A DNA stretch of 62,500 bases, from positions 4,788,716-4,851,215 of the forward strand of contig NC_135557.1 of the NCBI RefSeq assembly GCF_964340395.1, given 5' to 3'. The notes under the pieces are model-generated. The model worked only from the letters and a program-made list of their open reading frames with translations. It did not search any database and had not been told where the DNA came from. Below are positions 36,401 to 47,030 of this stretch, one piece after another; within the stretch, counting starts at the first letter, position 1; the number at the start of each line of letters is the position of its first letter. Origin of the DNA: Glandiceps talaboti. Lineage: Eukaryota; Hemichordata; Enteropneusta; Spengelidae. A program made the translations under genes and the position numbers.

Positions 36401-36661
36401 GAGCCAGGTCATTCATGTGTTAAACTGTCTCCGTCACATGTGGTTGAAGAGTCCTTACACATTGGCAGCCACCCTTTTCATCTTTTCATTAATTTGTATG
36501 TACCGATTTTAATTCTGGTGAAAGTTTGTAATTTTATGAACCAGCCTACTGTTAAAGATGTACCAAAAACAAAAAAAAGAAAATTAAAAGAAATGTTTAA
36601 ACTTCCAAGAACGAGGAAGCAACATGAAGCAACTCCCACAAAGAAAAAGAAGAAAAGCTAA
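33473..36661 (+). CDS. Last four exons of an unrecognised helical protein
   Basis: Exons 33473-33573, 33705-33871, 34260-34377 and 35996-36661 keep one frame through consensus sites (TTTTGTAG; AGG/GTATGT; CAACACAG; AG/GTAGGT; CTTTCCAG; CAG/GTATGT; TTATGTAG), giving about 349 residues to the stop. The first three exons encode amphipathic helices (NDQLLQYAMKLFDECETKF, VFAIGEVLLQIIKNDSSEFM, EATKRQFEVCGS). Exon 4 adds HKKISQVIGQVLGVADNS, then a repeat SSSDVEPSPSDVEPSP, a hydrophobic piece (LFINLYVPILILV) and a Lys-rich nuclear-type tail (TKKRKLKEMF...KKKKKS). The last exon may hold a removable 306-base segment (36239-36544). Upstream exons are not found in the window. Large helical scaffold proteins such as FSIP2 came to mind, but I cannot show homology. 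The last intron is filled with RepA/RepB repeats. Confidence 0.7.
34640..35110 (+). repeat. RepB, ~115-bp units rich in AGGTCA
   Basis: Three to four diverged units contain AAGGTCATCCAAA, TTTGGCAAAAAACTTTG, TGTCAATGTTTAG and CTGTG(A/G)AAGCTAAGATA. The first is headed by AGCAGTAATAACG and GTTTCGAGCAAAT. The family recurs at 46825-47022. Further diverged AAGGTCA-bearing lines continue to about 35380. It lies in the last intron of the gene at 33473-36661. Confidence 0.8.
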
Positions 36662-37028
36662 GTGATTGTCGTCTCTTTACTAAGAGAAAGCAAGCAGAGT
36701 TATAGAACTAGATGAACTTTTAAACATTGTTCATCTACATTCGAGTTCCCCAGTCAAAAATAGACAGCGGAGCTTTAGGTATAAGTTGATGTCTGATCTT
36801 TGACCAAGCTGCCCATCCATCATCCCTCACGGAGTCAACCTTTTGTATTTCAATCTTCTACATTTCGATCATAGATGGCCTGTGGCATTTTCATACAGAC
36901 AACTGGCTAAATTATAATGAAATTTGGTACATGTGAATTACATGGAAATTTTTATGTCCGTGAAGCCAGCTAATTAATTTTAAGGCTGCATTCTTAAATG
37001 TCAATATATTTAGTATATGTATAACTTA

Positions 37029-37034
37029 AATAAA
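37029..37034 (+). terminator. Candidate poly-A signal of the 33.5-36.7 kb gene
   Basis: AATAAA lies 368 bp after the stop codon in an AT-rich region; the next AATAAA-like motifs follow closely. Confidence 0.45.
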
Positions 37035-37420
37035 ATAATTAATTAATAGTATTTCACAAAATTAATTCAAATGAAATCTGAAGGCTACCTTCAGTGGTCA
37101 TATGCTGTCATTCAGTGCATTTGGTATTCATGTATTTGTTTATGAAGGACACTGCCAGAGCTCGTATTTTGAACAGACCAAATCAAAAACATCAAATTCT
37201 CTTTTGCACAATTTAAGTTTAATTTCATGTTAACATTTGACTGATATTAAAAGCTCTTAACTTAATTACTTAACATAAATCAAAACCCAGCATATAGTTA
37301 AGTTGGATTCACATTACATTCAGCTATATCAAAAGAGTTATAGTAGAGTTGATGGGTGCACTAGCATGTTCCCACGGTAGCAAGAATTGATGGTGAAATG
37401 GGTAAGGGGTTCATGACATG

Positions 37421-37480
37421 ATGATCCCCGCTGGACTAAGTCCTGGACAGGGCCTTATAGATTGGGTGGGTTCTGCGCGT
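37421..37480 (+). repeat. Solitary RepA head
   Basis: GATCCCCGCTGGACTAAGTCC then CAGGGCCTTATAGATTGGGT is a diverged copy of the RepA hairpin and the sequence just after it. The RepA body does not follow. Confidence 0.6.
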
Positions 37481-37930
37481 CCAAAAATCAGTTGCAGGGT
37501 TTTTCGTCATAAACAATGGCTTATTAGACAAAAAGTGGGTGAAACGAAAGAAAATTCCCATCTATGGAAAACAAGTTTTATTCTGTTCTATTTCGAATTT
37601 TAAATTTTAATTTTTTGATTGTGAATCATTATGAATTATTTATAACAAATAACAAATATTAAAAATGACCTTTTTTGTGATGTCTACTTAATAAAGCTAC
37701 ATTAGTTGCAACTTGTATATTTTTTTCAATAAAGCAACAAATATATTTTCTGTAATAAATAGTCAGTTACTTATAAATTGACATTGTATCTGTAAATTTG
37801 TGGTCAATATTAACCATAGGTGGTGTACTGACCAGTTTAAATTTTTGGCTAAGGCTTGGTTCTGAAACTGTCGACATGTTAGAACTGTAGTATAGTTTTT
37901 AGTATAGTTAAATTAGACAACCACAGTAAA

Positions 37931-38217
37931 GGGTTGTCGGTGGCCGAGCGGTTAGCTCGTACGCCTCTTACCTCTGCAGTCTGGGTTCGAACCCGCCTGG
38001 TGTTGGCTGGGTTTGATTTAAAATTTAACTAGGTCTGCATGTAAGAAGGGTGATGCTCAGTTTGACCCTGCCGAACAACGCAGGTTTTCCCCGGGCACTC
38101 CGGTTTCCTCCTGCTTCTTCAACACTAGGGCACTAGGGCGCTGCTCTGCGGCGACCATTCAACAAATTTCCGAATTTATTTGGACAAATAAAGATTATTA
38201 TTATTATTATTATTATA
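37931..38217 (+). mobile_element. tRNA-derived SINE with ATT tail
   Basis: The head looks like a Leu/Ser-type tRNA gene: A box TGGCCGAGCGGTT (37941-37953) and B box GGTTCGAACCC (37984-37994), 30 bp apart. A central conserved-looking block follows (GGTTTTCCCCGGGCACTCCG, then GTTTCCTCC), and the tail is (ATT)n. RNA polymerase III would transcribe it from the internal boxes. The ATT tail matches the L2-type LINE in this window, so an L2-clade enzyme is the likely mobiliser. Central blocks like this occur in widely shared metazoan SINE families. Confidence 0.88.
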
Positions 38218-39340
38218 AAGTGTATATTTTAGTTGATGAATGTAGCATTTCAAAAAATAGGGATAGATATAGTGACTCAGGCGTGTAAATAGTTTTGCTA
38301 GAATTTGACTTGTTGGCAGTGTTCAAAGACACACTGCTTCTCGGTTGGTCGACATGAATTGTAGAATTTATTAGGAAAATATTTTTTCCCTCCATGATTT
38401 AGAATACAATACTAATTGCACAAGCAAGAAAATGAACTATTTCAGTACATTGATTCGTACAATGTTTGATTCTATTGAGTGTATATTTTTATTCAATATG
38501 TTGTAGTGAGTGTCATTTTTGTAGTGATTACCTTAGCAACCACGCCCAGTTATACATGACTGTCAATAGAGGAAATTTCGAATTCAAGTAACTTAGGCTA
38601 ATGAAATTTTTGCAGCATGCATTTTAGTGTGTGGCGGTTTGATTTGATGGTATAGCAAATTCAATATTAAGCAATAAAGTTAATTTGAAGTGCAGAATTT
38701 AATCAAGTCATCACCGTGTCAATGTGTTTGTGAATGTTTGAGATGGATGGGGCATTTCTTGCAATGTCTAGTTTGAATCGTGTTGGTGTTAATGAATATT
38801 ATCATACAAACCGTGTGATGTTTTGATTTAAAACAAGATTTGGTGATAAAATTAAATAGATGGTTATGTGTTTATGTATGTATGTATGTAATATATGTGT
38901 GTATTAATAATTAAATTCAGTGATGTCGATATGTTTTGCTTTAGGTGGGCATAAAGACAAATTATAGGCAGGCATGGTGGGGGGGGGGGGGTGAAAACTA
39001 TTGCAGAAAATTAATAAAGCCATGCATTGTTATGTAAATTTCAATGCAAGGTATCCATCTCATGTGCATACTTATGTAGCAATAAAGAAGTAGAGTTTTT
39101 TTGAGTACTCTCTGTCTCTGGTTAGCTTTCCTACCCCACTACGCCATACATCGGTCTACTCGCTACCAAGACCAGGACTCAGAAATTGATAAGGTTACAT
39201 TCATCTCATGTGGATCTGTGATTATGAAAGCTGATTACATTTTATACTTGATCAATATTCGGACTCACTCTCCTCAAATCCAGACTCATCACTTGTATCC
39301 ATGTTGCACATATCATTAAATACTGATTTAGCCTGTTTTA

Positions 39341-41925
39341 TTAGTCCCCGCCGGACGAAGTCCGGAACGGGGACTTATGGTTTGGGTTCCGTCCGTCCGT
39401 CCGTCCGGAGCTGTTTCTCAGACATGCCTGGACCGATTTTGTTCAAACTTGGTACAAGGACAGCATACTATGGCATACATATGCACGTCAATTTGTTTTG
39501 ACAATTATTAATCAAAGATGTGGATTTTGGGTAAAAAAATGTGTTTTTTGGTAAAATAAAACCTTAATTCCAAAATTACTGGGTATATTGATATGAAATT
39601 TGCTGTGAACATACTTAGAGATGAGGTAATGTGGATTTGTTCAGGACATGATGAATTTCCCCAGTAGTATGCAAATTAGGGCTAAAAATGTGTCTTTTTG
39701 TTCAAAAATGTGTAATCCCAAAACCACTCGTCAGATTCGGCTGAAATTGTGGTTGAACTTTCTTCAGGGTGTTATTACTAAGAGTTATTCATGGTTCAAT
39801 GATCCGATCAGTAATATGCAAATTAGGGCTAAAAATGTGTCTTTTAGGTAAAAAATATGTAATTCCATAACCGCTGAACAGATTGGACTGAAATTTTATG
39901 GGATTGAATCTTGGGATGTATGGATAAGGGAATAGTAAGCATATAATAATTCCATGTGTGATATGCAAATTAGATGTAAAAAATGTGTCTTTTTGGTCAA
40001 AAATGTGTAATCCCAGAACCACTCGTCAGATTAGGCTTAAATTGTGGTTGAACTTTCTTCAGGGTGTTATTACTAAGAGTTATTCATGGTACAATGATCC
40101 GATCAGTGATATGCAAATTAGGGCTAAAAATGTGTCATTTTGGTAAAAAATATATAATTCCATAACTGCTGAACAGATTGGACTGAAATTTTATGGGAAT
40201 GAATCTTGGGATGTATGGACAAAGGAATAGTAAGCATATAATAATTCCATGTGTGATATGCAAATTAGATGTAAAAATTGTGAATTTTTGGTAAAAAATA
40301 TTTTTCTCAATAAGTACTTGGTCAATGAGTTTGAAACTTTGTGAAATGTTTCTAGAAGTGTTATGCTGCAGATTTACCTCACAATTCAACAAATTTAGCC
40401 CTAGCAACCATGACACACCCTTAGCAACAACCAAATGGCAGTTTATTTTGGACAAATAACAACATCATCTGGACGTCAATAAAGTAAACATTAAAAAAAT
40501 ATGCAAATATCCTAGCAACCATGACCACGCCCATAGCAACAGCAAAACGGTGCTGTATTTCACAAAGATAACAACTGGGATTCTGAGACAGATGATCAAA
40601 CATTTAGGAAGCGTATGTAAATATGCCTGTTTGTGCCATGACCATGCCCTTAGCAACAAAACATGGTAAAACATCTTGGTCAAGTAATGATATCATCTTG
40701 TAGGCAATAAGGATGCTCTTGCCAAATTCAAGCCAATCTTCCAGGTAGTTTTGGGGTTTAAGTTTTTTACCAAAAACACGTTGTTTGATCTAAAACCAAA
40801 ATCTCTGGCGCAATCATTTTAACTATAAACCAGAAGTAACATAACCACCATATGTAAAAAATGTTGAGTTTTTGGTAAAAAATATTTATCTCAATACGTA
40901 CTTCGTCAATGAGTTTGAAACTTGGTGAAATGTTCCTAGAAGTGTTATGCTGCAGATTTACCTAAAAATTTCAACAAACTTAGCCCTAGCAACCATGACA
41001 CACCCTTAGCAACAACCAAATGGCAGTTTATTTTGGTCATATAACAACAACATCTGGTGGTCAATAAAGTAAACATTAAAAAAAATATACACATACCCTA
41101 GCAACCGTGACCACACCCATAGCAACAGCAAAACGGTGCTGTATTTACACAAAGATAACAACAGGGATTCTTAGACAGGTGATCAAACGTTCAAGAAGTG
41201 TATGTAAATATGCCTAGCAACATAACCACACCCTTAGCAACAAAAATGGTAATACATTTTGGTCAAGTAGTGATATCATCTTGTATGCAATTGAGTAAAC
41301 ATTCAAAAATATATGCAAATATCCCTATCAATCACGACCACACCCATACCAACAGCCAAACAGAGTTGTATTTCACAAAGATAACAGGGATTCTTAGACA
41401 GTAGAATAAAAGTTCAAAAGAGTATGCAAATATCCCTATCAAACATCATCTTGTCATGAACAAATCCTAATTAATTAATTCCTAAGGATGTTCTTGCCAA
41501 ATTTCAAACCAATCTTCTAGGTATTTTAGGAGTTTAAGTTTTTTATCAAAAACTCGTTGTTTGACCCAAAACCAAAATCTCTGGCGGAATTATTTCAATT
41601 TGAACAACTTTTCAACTAGAAACCAGAAGTAACATAACCACCATATGTCAAAGTTCCATTTTCACATCAGTAGCAATCATTTGCAACAACTTGTTTTTCT
41701 GTAACACACAAACTGACAATAAACCAACATCAAAAAACCAACACTCTATTTTATTAAGTCCAAACGCACCAACTTCCCATAAAATTGGACCAAGACCAAA
41801 CCTCATTACTCTGTCATATATAGAGTCTATAAACATGACATACTCTCCATTACCTGTCAATGATAATTACAATCAACACTCAATAATGCCAACGGGGACT
41901 GTGTCATGAAGTGACTTGTTTCATC
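39341..41925 (+). repeat. RepA copy 2, longest copy
   Basis: The head hairpin is almost perfect here (39343-39375): AGTCCCCG and CCGGAC, loop GAA, GTCCGG, bulge AA, CGGGGACT. Next come (CCGT)n, then repeated units with ATGCAAATTAGGGCTAAAAA (39668, 39815, 40110) and two rounds of the CTAGCAACCATGAC series. It ends near TGAAGTGACTTGTTTCATCT. Copy 2 is longer than copies 1 and 3 through internal duplication. Confidence 0.88.
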
Positions 41926-42501
41926 TATAAATGACTCTTTGAAATCATCTTCTTCTACCTGAACACTTTGATCTACCGATGTGCATGTGTTTTGTTTATT
42001 TAATGTTTCATTTGTCTCCTTGGTTTCTGCCTGAAGCATTTTTTATCTTTAAAGATTTTTCTTTGTTCTTTGGGTTGGAAGTATGGTGGTTTTTTTTACA
42101 GAGCATGTAGTACATTCCAACGTTTTCAATATAAATCAACCACCACAGACCTGTCATGTCATCAAAAGCAATATCTTTGCAAAATGTCAACTGATTTAAA
42201 ATTAATGCACATTTACCATGTTTGCTGGACATTTCATCAGCTGTACTGACACCGGTACATTTGCCATACGACACACGTAAATTTTATGGATACCCCAGGT
42301 GGATACCCGAGTGAAAGTCGGATCATCACTGTCATTCTTCCCTTCTGGCATCGAAACAGTTACATGTTTCTCAAATTTGATGAAGTACTTTGATATCGCC
42401 ACAAGTTTGATAACTACTTTCAATGAAATTGGGTGACCTTGAACATGTTGAAGTTTGGGCGATATCACTTTCACACTCGTAATCAGCCAGCATGGTATCA
42501 T
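41893..42501 (-). pseudogene. Frameshifted coding-like segment, minus strand
   Basis: Three overlapping minus frames read in sequence like one broken protein. The first ends ..KFEKHVTVSMPEGKNDSDDP..STWGIHKI. The next is shifted near 42260: YGKCTGVSTADEMSSKHGKC..MTGLWWLIYIENV. The third is shifted at an A-run near 42035: LQAETKETNETLNKQ..QSVQVEEDDF. Composition is protein-like, but I know no family. It could also be exons with unseen introns. Its 3' side abuts the end of RepA copy 2 and its 5' side a poly-C run (plus strand 42513-42530). Confidence 0.35.
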
Positions 42502-43089
42502 GTTTCTTGCTGCCCCCCCCCCCCCCCCCCTACATGATTAGATCTTACCAAGAACATGATGAATTCCAAGATACTTGGCAGGTCAACTGCCTTCCTTTTC
42601 CGGATTTTTTTTTATTTAGACATGATCTATTATATAAACGGAGCTGCAAATTTACATTTAATTGATATGTACTGCAAGCTCTATAGAAGACGCCCAAACC
42701 TTTCCATACGTCACAGCCATATCATTTGTATTTTACGAAGGGCGGTCGGCATATTCTGACTGTACCAGCCGGTTTCAGCTACGTTCCTGTCATGACGTGG
42801 ATTGAGAGTTATTGCATACCGCCGTTACATGTGGTATCAGTTATAAAGTACTTAGGCACAATGCAGCTTTTTCCAAACACGTTAACTTGCCATTTGATGG
42901 GCAGAATGAGGACATGTATGGAATGTTTTATAGGCTTAGATTTTTACGTAATGAAACATGTCTTTCCATCTGTTTATCTTAAATCCGCGGGCACAAGACG
43001 TGCACAGCCGGGCATTTCGCGCGGTGACCGGCTAATATCTACATCACTGTAAAAATGTGTGCCAAAAGTAAACTTTTATATGCAGATTG

Positions 43090-43195
43090 TAGTCTGGAAT
43101 CCTGACCTTACCATATTTCGATTTGAAAGATCTCCATAATGTTACATTATTTCAAATCGCCGATCGAAATATGGTAAGGTCAGGATTCCAGACTA
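43090..43195. mobile_element. 106-bp fold-back element with exact 9-bp target duplication
   Basis: TAGTCTGGAATCCTGACC...inverse, flanked exactly by TGCAGATTG (43081-43089 and 43196-43204). Same family as 23585-23694, with a different loop (TCGCCGATCG). Confidence 0.92.
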
Positions 43196-43299
43196 TGCAG
43201 ATTGCATATCACCCCTTGATTTGAAATGTTTTGTAATATCACCAGCAAATATCAGCTAATTTGGCCGCTTAATTTTTAGCAATTGTTCAGAAATGCTAT

Positions 43300-43870
43300 A
43301 GGCATTTAGCGGTGTCTGCCTGGCTGTGTGTGTGCAACTCAAAAACCGCAAGTCCGACATTACTTGTGCTGTCTAGTTATGTAATTGTACTAATGAAAAT
43401 GATTGCATTAGGGATGTGGATTTAGGTCAAAAATTGTGTTTTTTTATCAAAAATCTTGAACTCCAAAATTACTGGGTAGACTGGCATGAAATTTAGTGGG
43501 ATCATTGTTAGGGGGGGGGGGTGATCTTATTAAGATTTGTTCATGAAAATTAGGGCAGAAAATGTATCCTTTTGTCAAAAAATGTAATTCCAAACTTCTC
43601 AAGAGAGGCTGGTAAAATGTCTCTGAAAGTGTCATTCTACAGATTTTTGCAAAAACCGTCATGTCCTAGCAACCTATGACCACGCCCATAGCAACAACCA
43701 AGTGGCAAGGTGGCAGTATATTTTGGTTAAAATAACATCGTGTTGTGCAATTAAGTAAAATTTCCTAAAAAATTTATGCAAACACCCTAGCAACCATGAC
43801 CGCGCCCTTAGCAACAACCTAATGGCTGTATATTTTGGTATTAAAACTAACATTGTATTTATTTCGATGT
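43300..43870 (+). repeat. Degenerate RepA-related repeat
   Basis: It contains CTCAAAAACCGCAAGTCC, ATGTGGATTTAGGTCAAAAA and two CCTAGCAACC..GACC(A/G)CGCCC..AGCAACAACC lines. There is no head hairpin and no gene. The region 43870-45390 shows nothing further that I can support. Confidence 0.7.
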
Positions 43871-45394
43871 TAGACCTCCTGTTGTGCCAATGGCTGACAA
43901 CACATGCAATCATGTTTGTGTTCATTAATATGTGTATACGTAGAGTTAGGGGCGGAGCATAATCTGCCAATATTGTGGTTGGCGGGAATATCCACTGTTA
44001 CTAAGCACATCAGGACGAGTCAACCCTTCCTGGCCCGTGCATGGTTAAACACGTATTTGTGGTCTTTTTTGCCTTGTCGGAACAGCATTCGGATAAAAAA
44101 GGTTAGTATAGTGAAATTCCAATATGATTTTTTATCTTTGACTGGCACATTACGGTCTTAAAAATGAAAAAATGTACAGCTTTTGTATCGGGCTGGTTGT
44201 CATACTTGTACCGCGAAAGACTCCTTCGGGTGATGAACTGGGTCAGATGATGGGATGGGATGTTTTTTCTTCTTCTCGAAATATAAGCAAGGAAATCAGT
44301 TAATCAGTCGAGTACTCACTGTCTCTCAAGCAAAGTTCGTGTCCAGGATATACGACGTCCAATTCACAGTCACCCTACTCATTATATATTTTTTATTTTG
44401 TCAACCCAGCTCTATATGGTATAACAATGAATTCCTCAAAACAGATCAGTCAGATAAAAATTGAAAATCAAATGCATATCATTCAGCATTGGTAATCGTA
44501 AGAACAATACTCTACTAAAGAAATAGCCGCCAATAGTGACCTATTTTTTATATTTGAAGTCCGCCCTGGAGAGCCCGCCAAAATGAGAAATTCCTGACCT
44601 TATGAATATTAATGACAGTCCGACTGTGGGGGCATATCTGTGTAGTTTTGCTTTTGGTGATCTATAGAAATGTCTGGCTATTTTAGAAGGAACACATCGT
44701 CATGATGGATGATTATCACACAGCTAGGCTTATAGTCAGTTTCAGTTTCCCTCAGGTTTTACAAGGAAATTTGCCTATATTGAATAAACGTATCATTTCA
44801 TGACGTCACTCTACATCTGTGGTGTGATGTACGTCTCCAGTTCACATGTAATTAATGGAAGGTCACAGACAACGTTTCGACGTCTAGAAAGAGCTGTTTT
44901 TTCCTTTACTAAATGTAATTACAGAAACTTTGCTAGGTTACGGGTGTCCGTCAATTTGATACACGAACTTCAAATTGATTCTTGATAATTGCAATGTTTA
45001 TACGATACGCATATATGTATATAAATGAAGCTCGAACGAGTATAACGTTCTGTTGATAGGTATTATCTAAAAGTGACAGCTGATGAAAATAATATCCTGT
45101 GTATTATATTATTATTAGCCGCTGCTGAGCTCTACCACGAGAATGGACTTCTCTAAAGTTGATTGTCATGTTAAATCCGTATTAAATGTAGCCATATTCT
45201 CAATTTTAACAGTTCGGTTTAGTCCCTTGCAACACAAGTACTGTGACAGTCACGACCTACACAGGAAATGTTCGTCAACCATCAGATTATGCAATAAAAA
45301 AGAAACATCAATGACGCTGATCACCAAATACGTGGTAAATGAAGTTTCGCACTGTTACCTAACATAATGCATGCTATAAAATGAACGCGACCTC

Positions 45395-46795
45395 ACCCGA
45401 AGTCCGGAACGGGGACTTATGGTTTGGGTTCCGTCCGTGCGTCCGTCCGGAGCTGTTTCTCAGACATGCTCGGACCGATTTTGTTCAAACTTGGTTCAAG
45501 GACAGCATACTACGGCATACATATGTACGTCAATTTGTTTTGACAATTATCGATCAAAAATGTGGATTTTGGGTCAAAAAAGTGTAATCCCAAAACCACT
45601 CGTCAGTTAAGGCTGAGATTTTGGTTGAACTTTCTTCAGGGTCTTTTTAGTTAGAGTTATTCATGGTACAATGGTCCGATCAGTGATATGCAAAATAGGG
45701 CTAAAAATGTGTCTTTTTGGTTGAAAATGAGTAATTCCATAACTGCTGAACAGATTGGACTGAAATTTTATGGGAATGCATCTTGGGATGTATGGACATA
45801 GGAGAGGTAAGCATATAATAATTCCATGTGTTATATGCAAATTAGGTGTAAAAAGTGTTAATTTTTGGTAAAAAATATTTATCTCAAGGTCAACGAGTTT
45901 GAAATTTGGTGAAATGTTTTTAGAAGTGTTATGCTGCAGATTTACCTAAAAATTCAACAAATGTGTCCCTAGCAAACCATGACACACCCTTAGCAACAAC
46001 CAAATGGCAGTTTACTTTGGTTAAATAACAACATCATCTGGTGGTCAATAAAATAAACATTAAAAAAAATATGCACATACCCTAGCAACCATGACCACAC
46101 CCACACCAACAGCAAAACGGTGCTGTATTTCACAAAGATAACAAAAGGGATTCTTAGACAGGTGATCGAACATTCAAGAAGTGTATGTAAATATGCCTAG
46201 CAACCATGACCACGCCCTTAGCAACAAAAATGGTATACACTTTGGTCAAGTAATGATATCATCTTGTAGGCAATTGAGTAAACATTCCAAAATATATGCA
46301 AATATCCCTATCAATCACGACCACGCCCATACCAACAGCCAAACAGAGCTGTATTTCACAAAGATAACAGGTATTCTTAGACAGTAGAACAACAGTTCAA
46401 AAGTGTATGCAAATATCCCTATCAAACATCATCTTGTCATGAACAAATCCTAATTAATTAATTCCTAAGGATGTTCTTGCCAAATTTCAAGCCAATCTTC
46501 CAGGTAGTTTTGGAGTTTACGTTTTTTACCAAAAACTCGTTGTTTGACCCGAACCCAAATCTCTGGCACAATCATTTTAATTTGAAAATTTTTCAACCAG
46601 AAACCAGAAGTAACATAACCACCATATGTCAAAGTTCCCTTTTCACATCAGTAGCAATCATTTGCCACAATTTGTCTTACTGTAACACACAAACTGACAA
46701 TAAACCAACATCAAACAACCAACACCCTATATTATTAACTCCAAATGCTGCGACTTCCTACGAAATTGGATCAAGACTGAAGTGACTTGTTTATA
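45395..46795 (+). repeat. RepA copy 3
   Basis: It enters within the head hairpin (CCCGAAGTCCGGAACGGGGA), so the left arm is lost. It continues with the (CCGT)n, GCTGTTTCTCAGACATGC and TAGCAACC series. Near 46776 it lacks about 130 bp present in copies 1 and 2 but still ends TGAAGTGACTTGTTT. Confidence 0.85.
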
Positions 46796-46824
46796 ACAGT
46801 ATTACATGTATATAAACTAAAACT

Positions 46825-47022
46825 TTAAATATAACTGCAAAGCAGTAATAACGGGTTTCGAGCAAATCTTCAAATATTCTAGAAATTACTCAAGTGCTGT
46901 CAATCCTAAGATATACAAAAGGTCATCAAAAGGTCACTAAAAATTTAGCAATAAACTTTGCTGTCAATGTTTAGTATATTGTGCTAGGCAGTTGTTCCAT
47001 ATCCGCTGTGAAAGCTAAGATA
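46825..47022 (+). repeat. RepB fragment
   Basis: AAAGCAGTAATAACGGGTTTCGAGC through AAGGTCATCAAAAGGTCAC to CTGTGAAAGCTAAGATAC matches 34650-34835. It is cut off at about 47023 by the Penelope-like element. Confidence 0.85.
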
Positions 47023-47030
47023 CCTTCTGT

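Noticed and set aside
41881-41910. CGGGGACT at the end of RepA as a terminal inverted repeat of AGTCCCCG at its start
   Set aside because: Copy 3 lacks this block yet still ends TGAAGTGACTTGTTT, so the true end is further on and the match is probably incidental.
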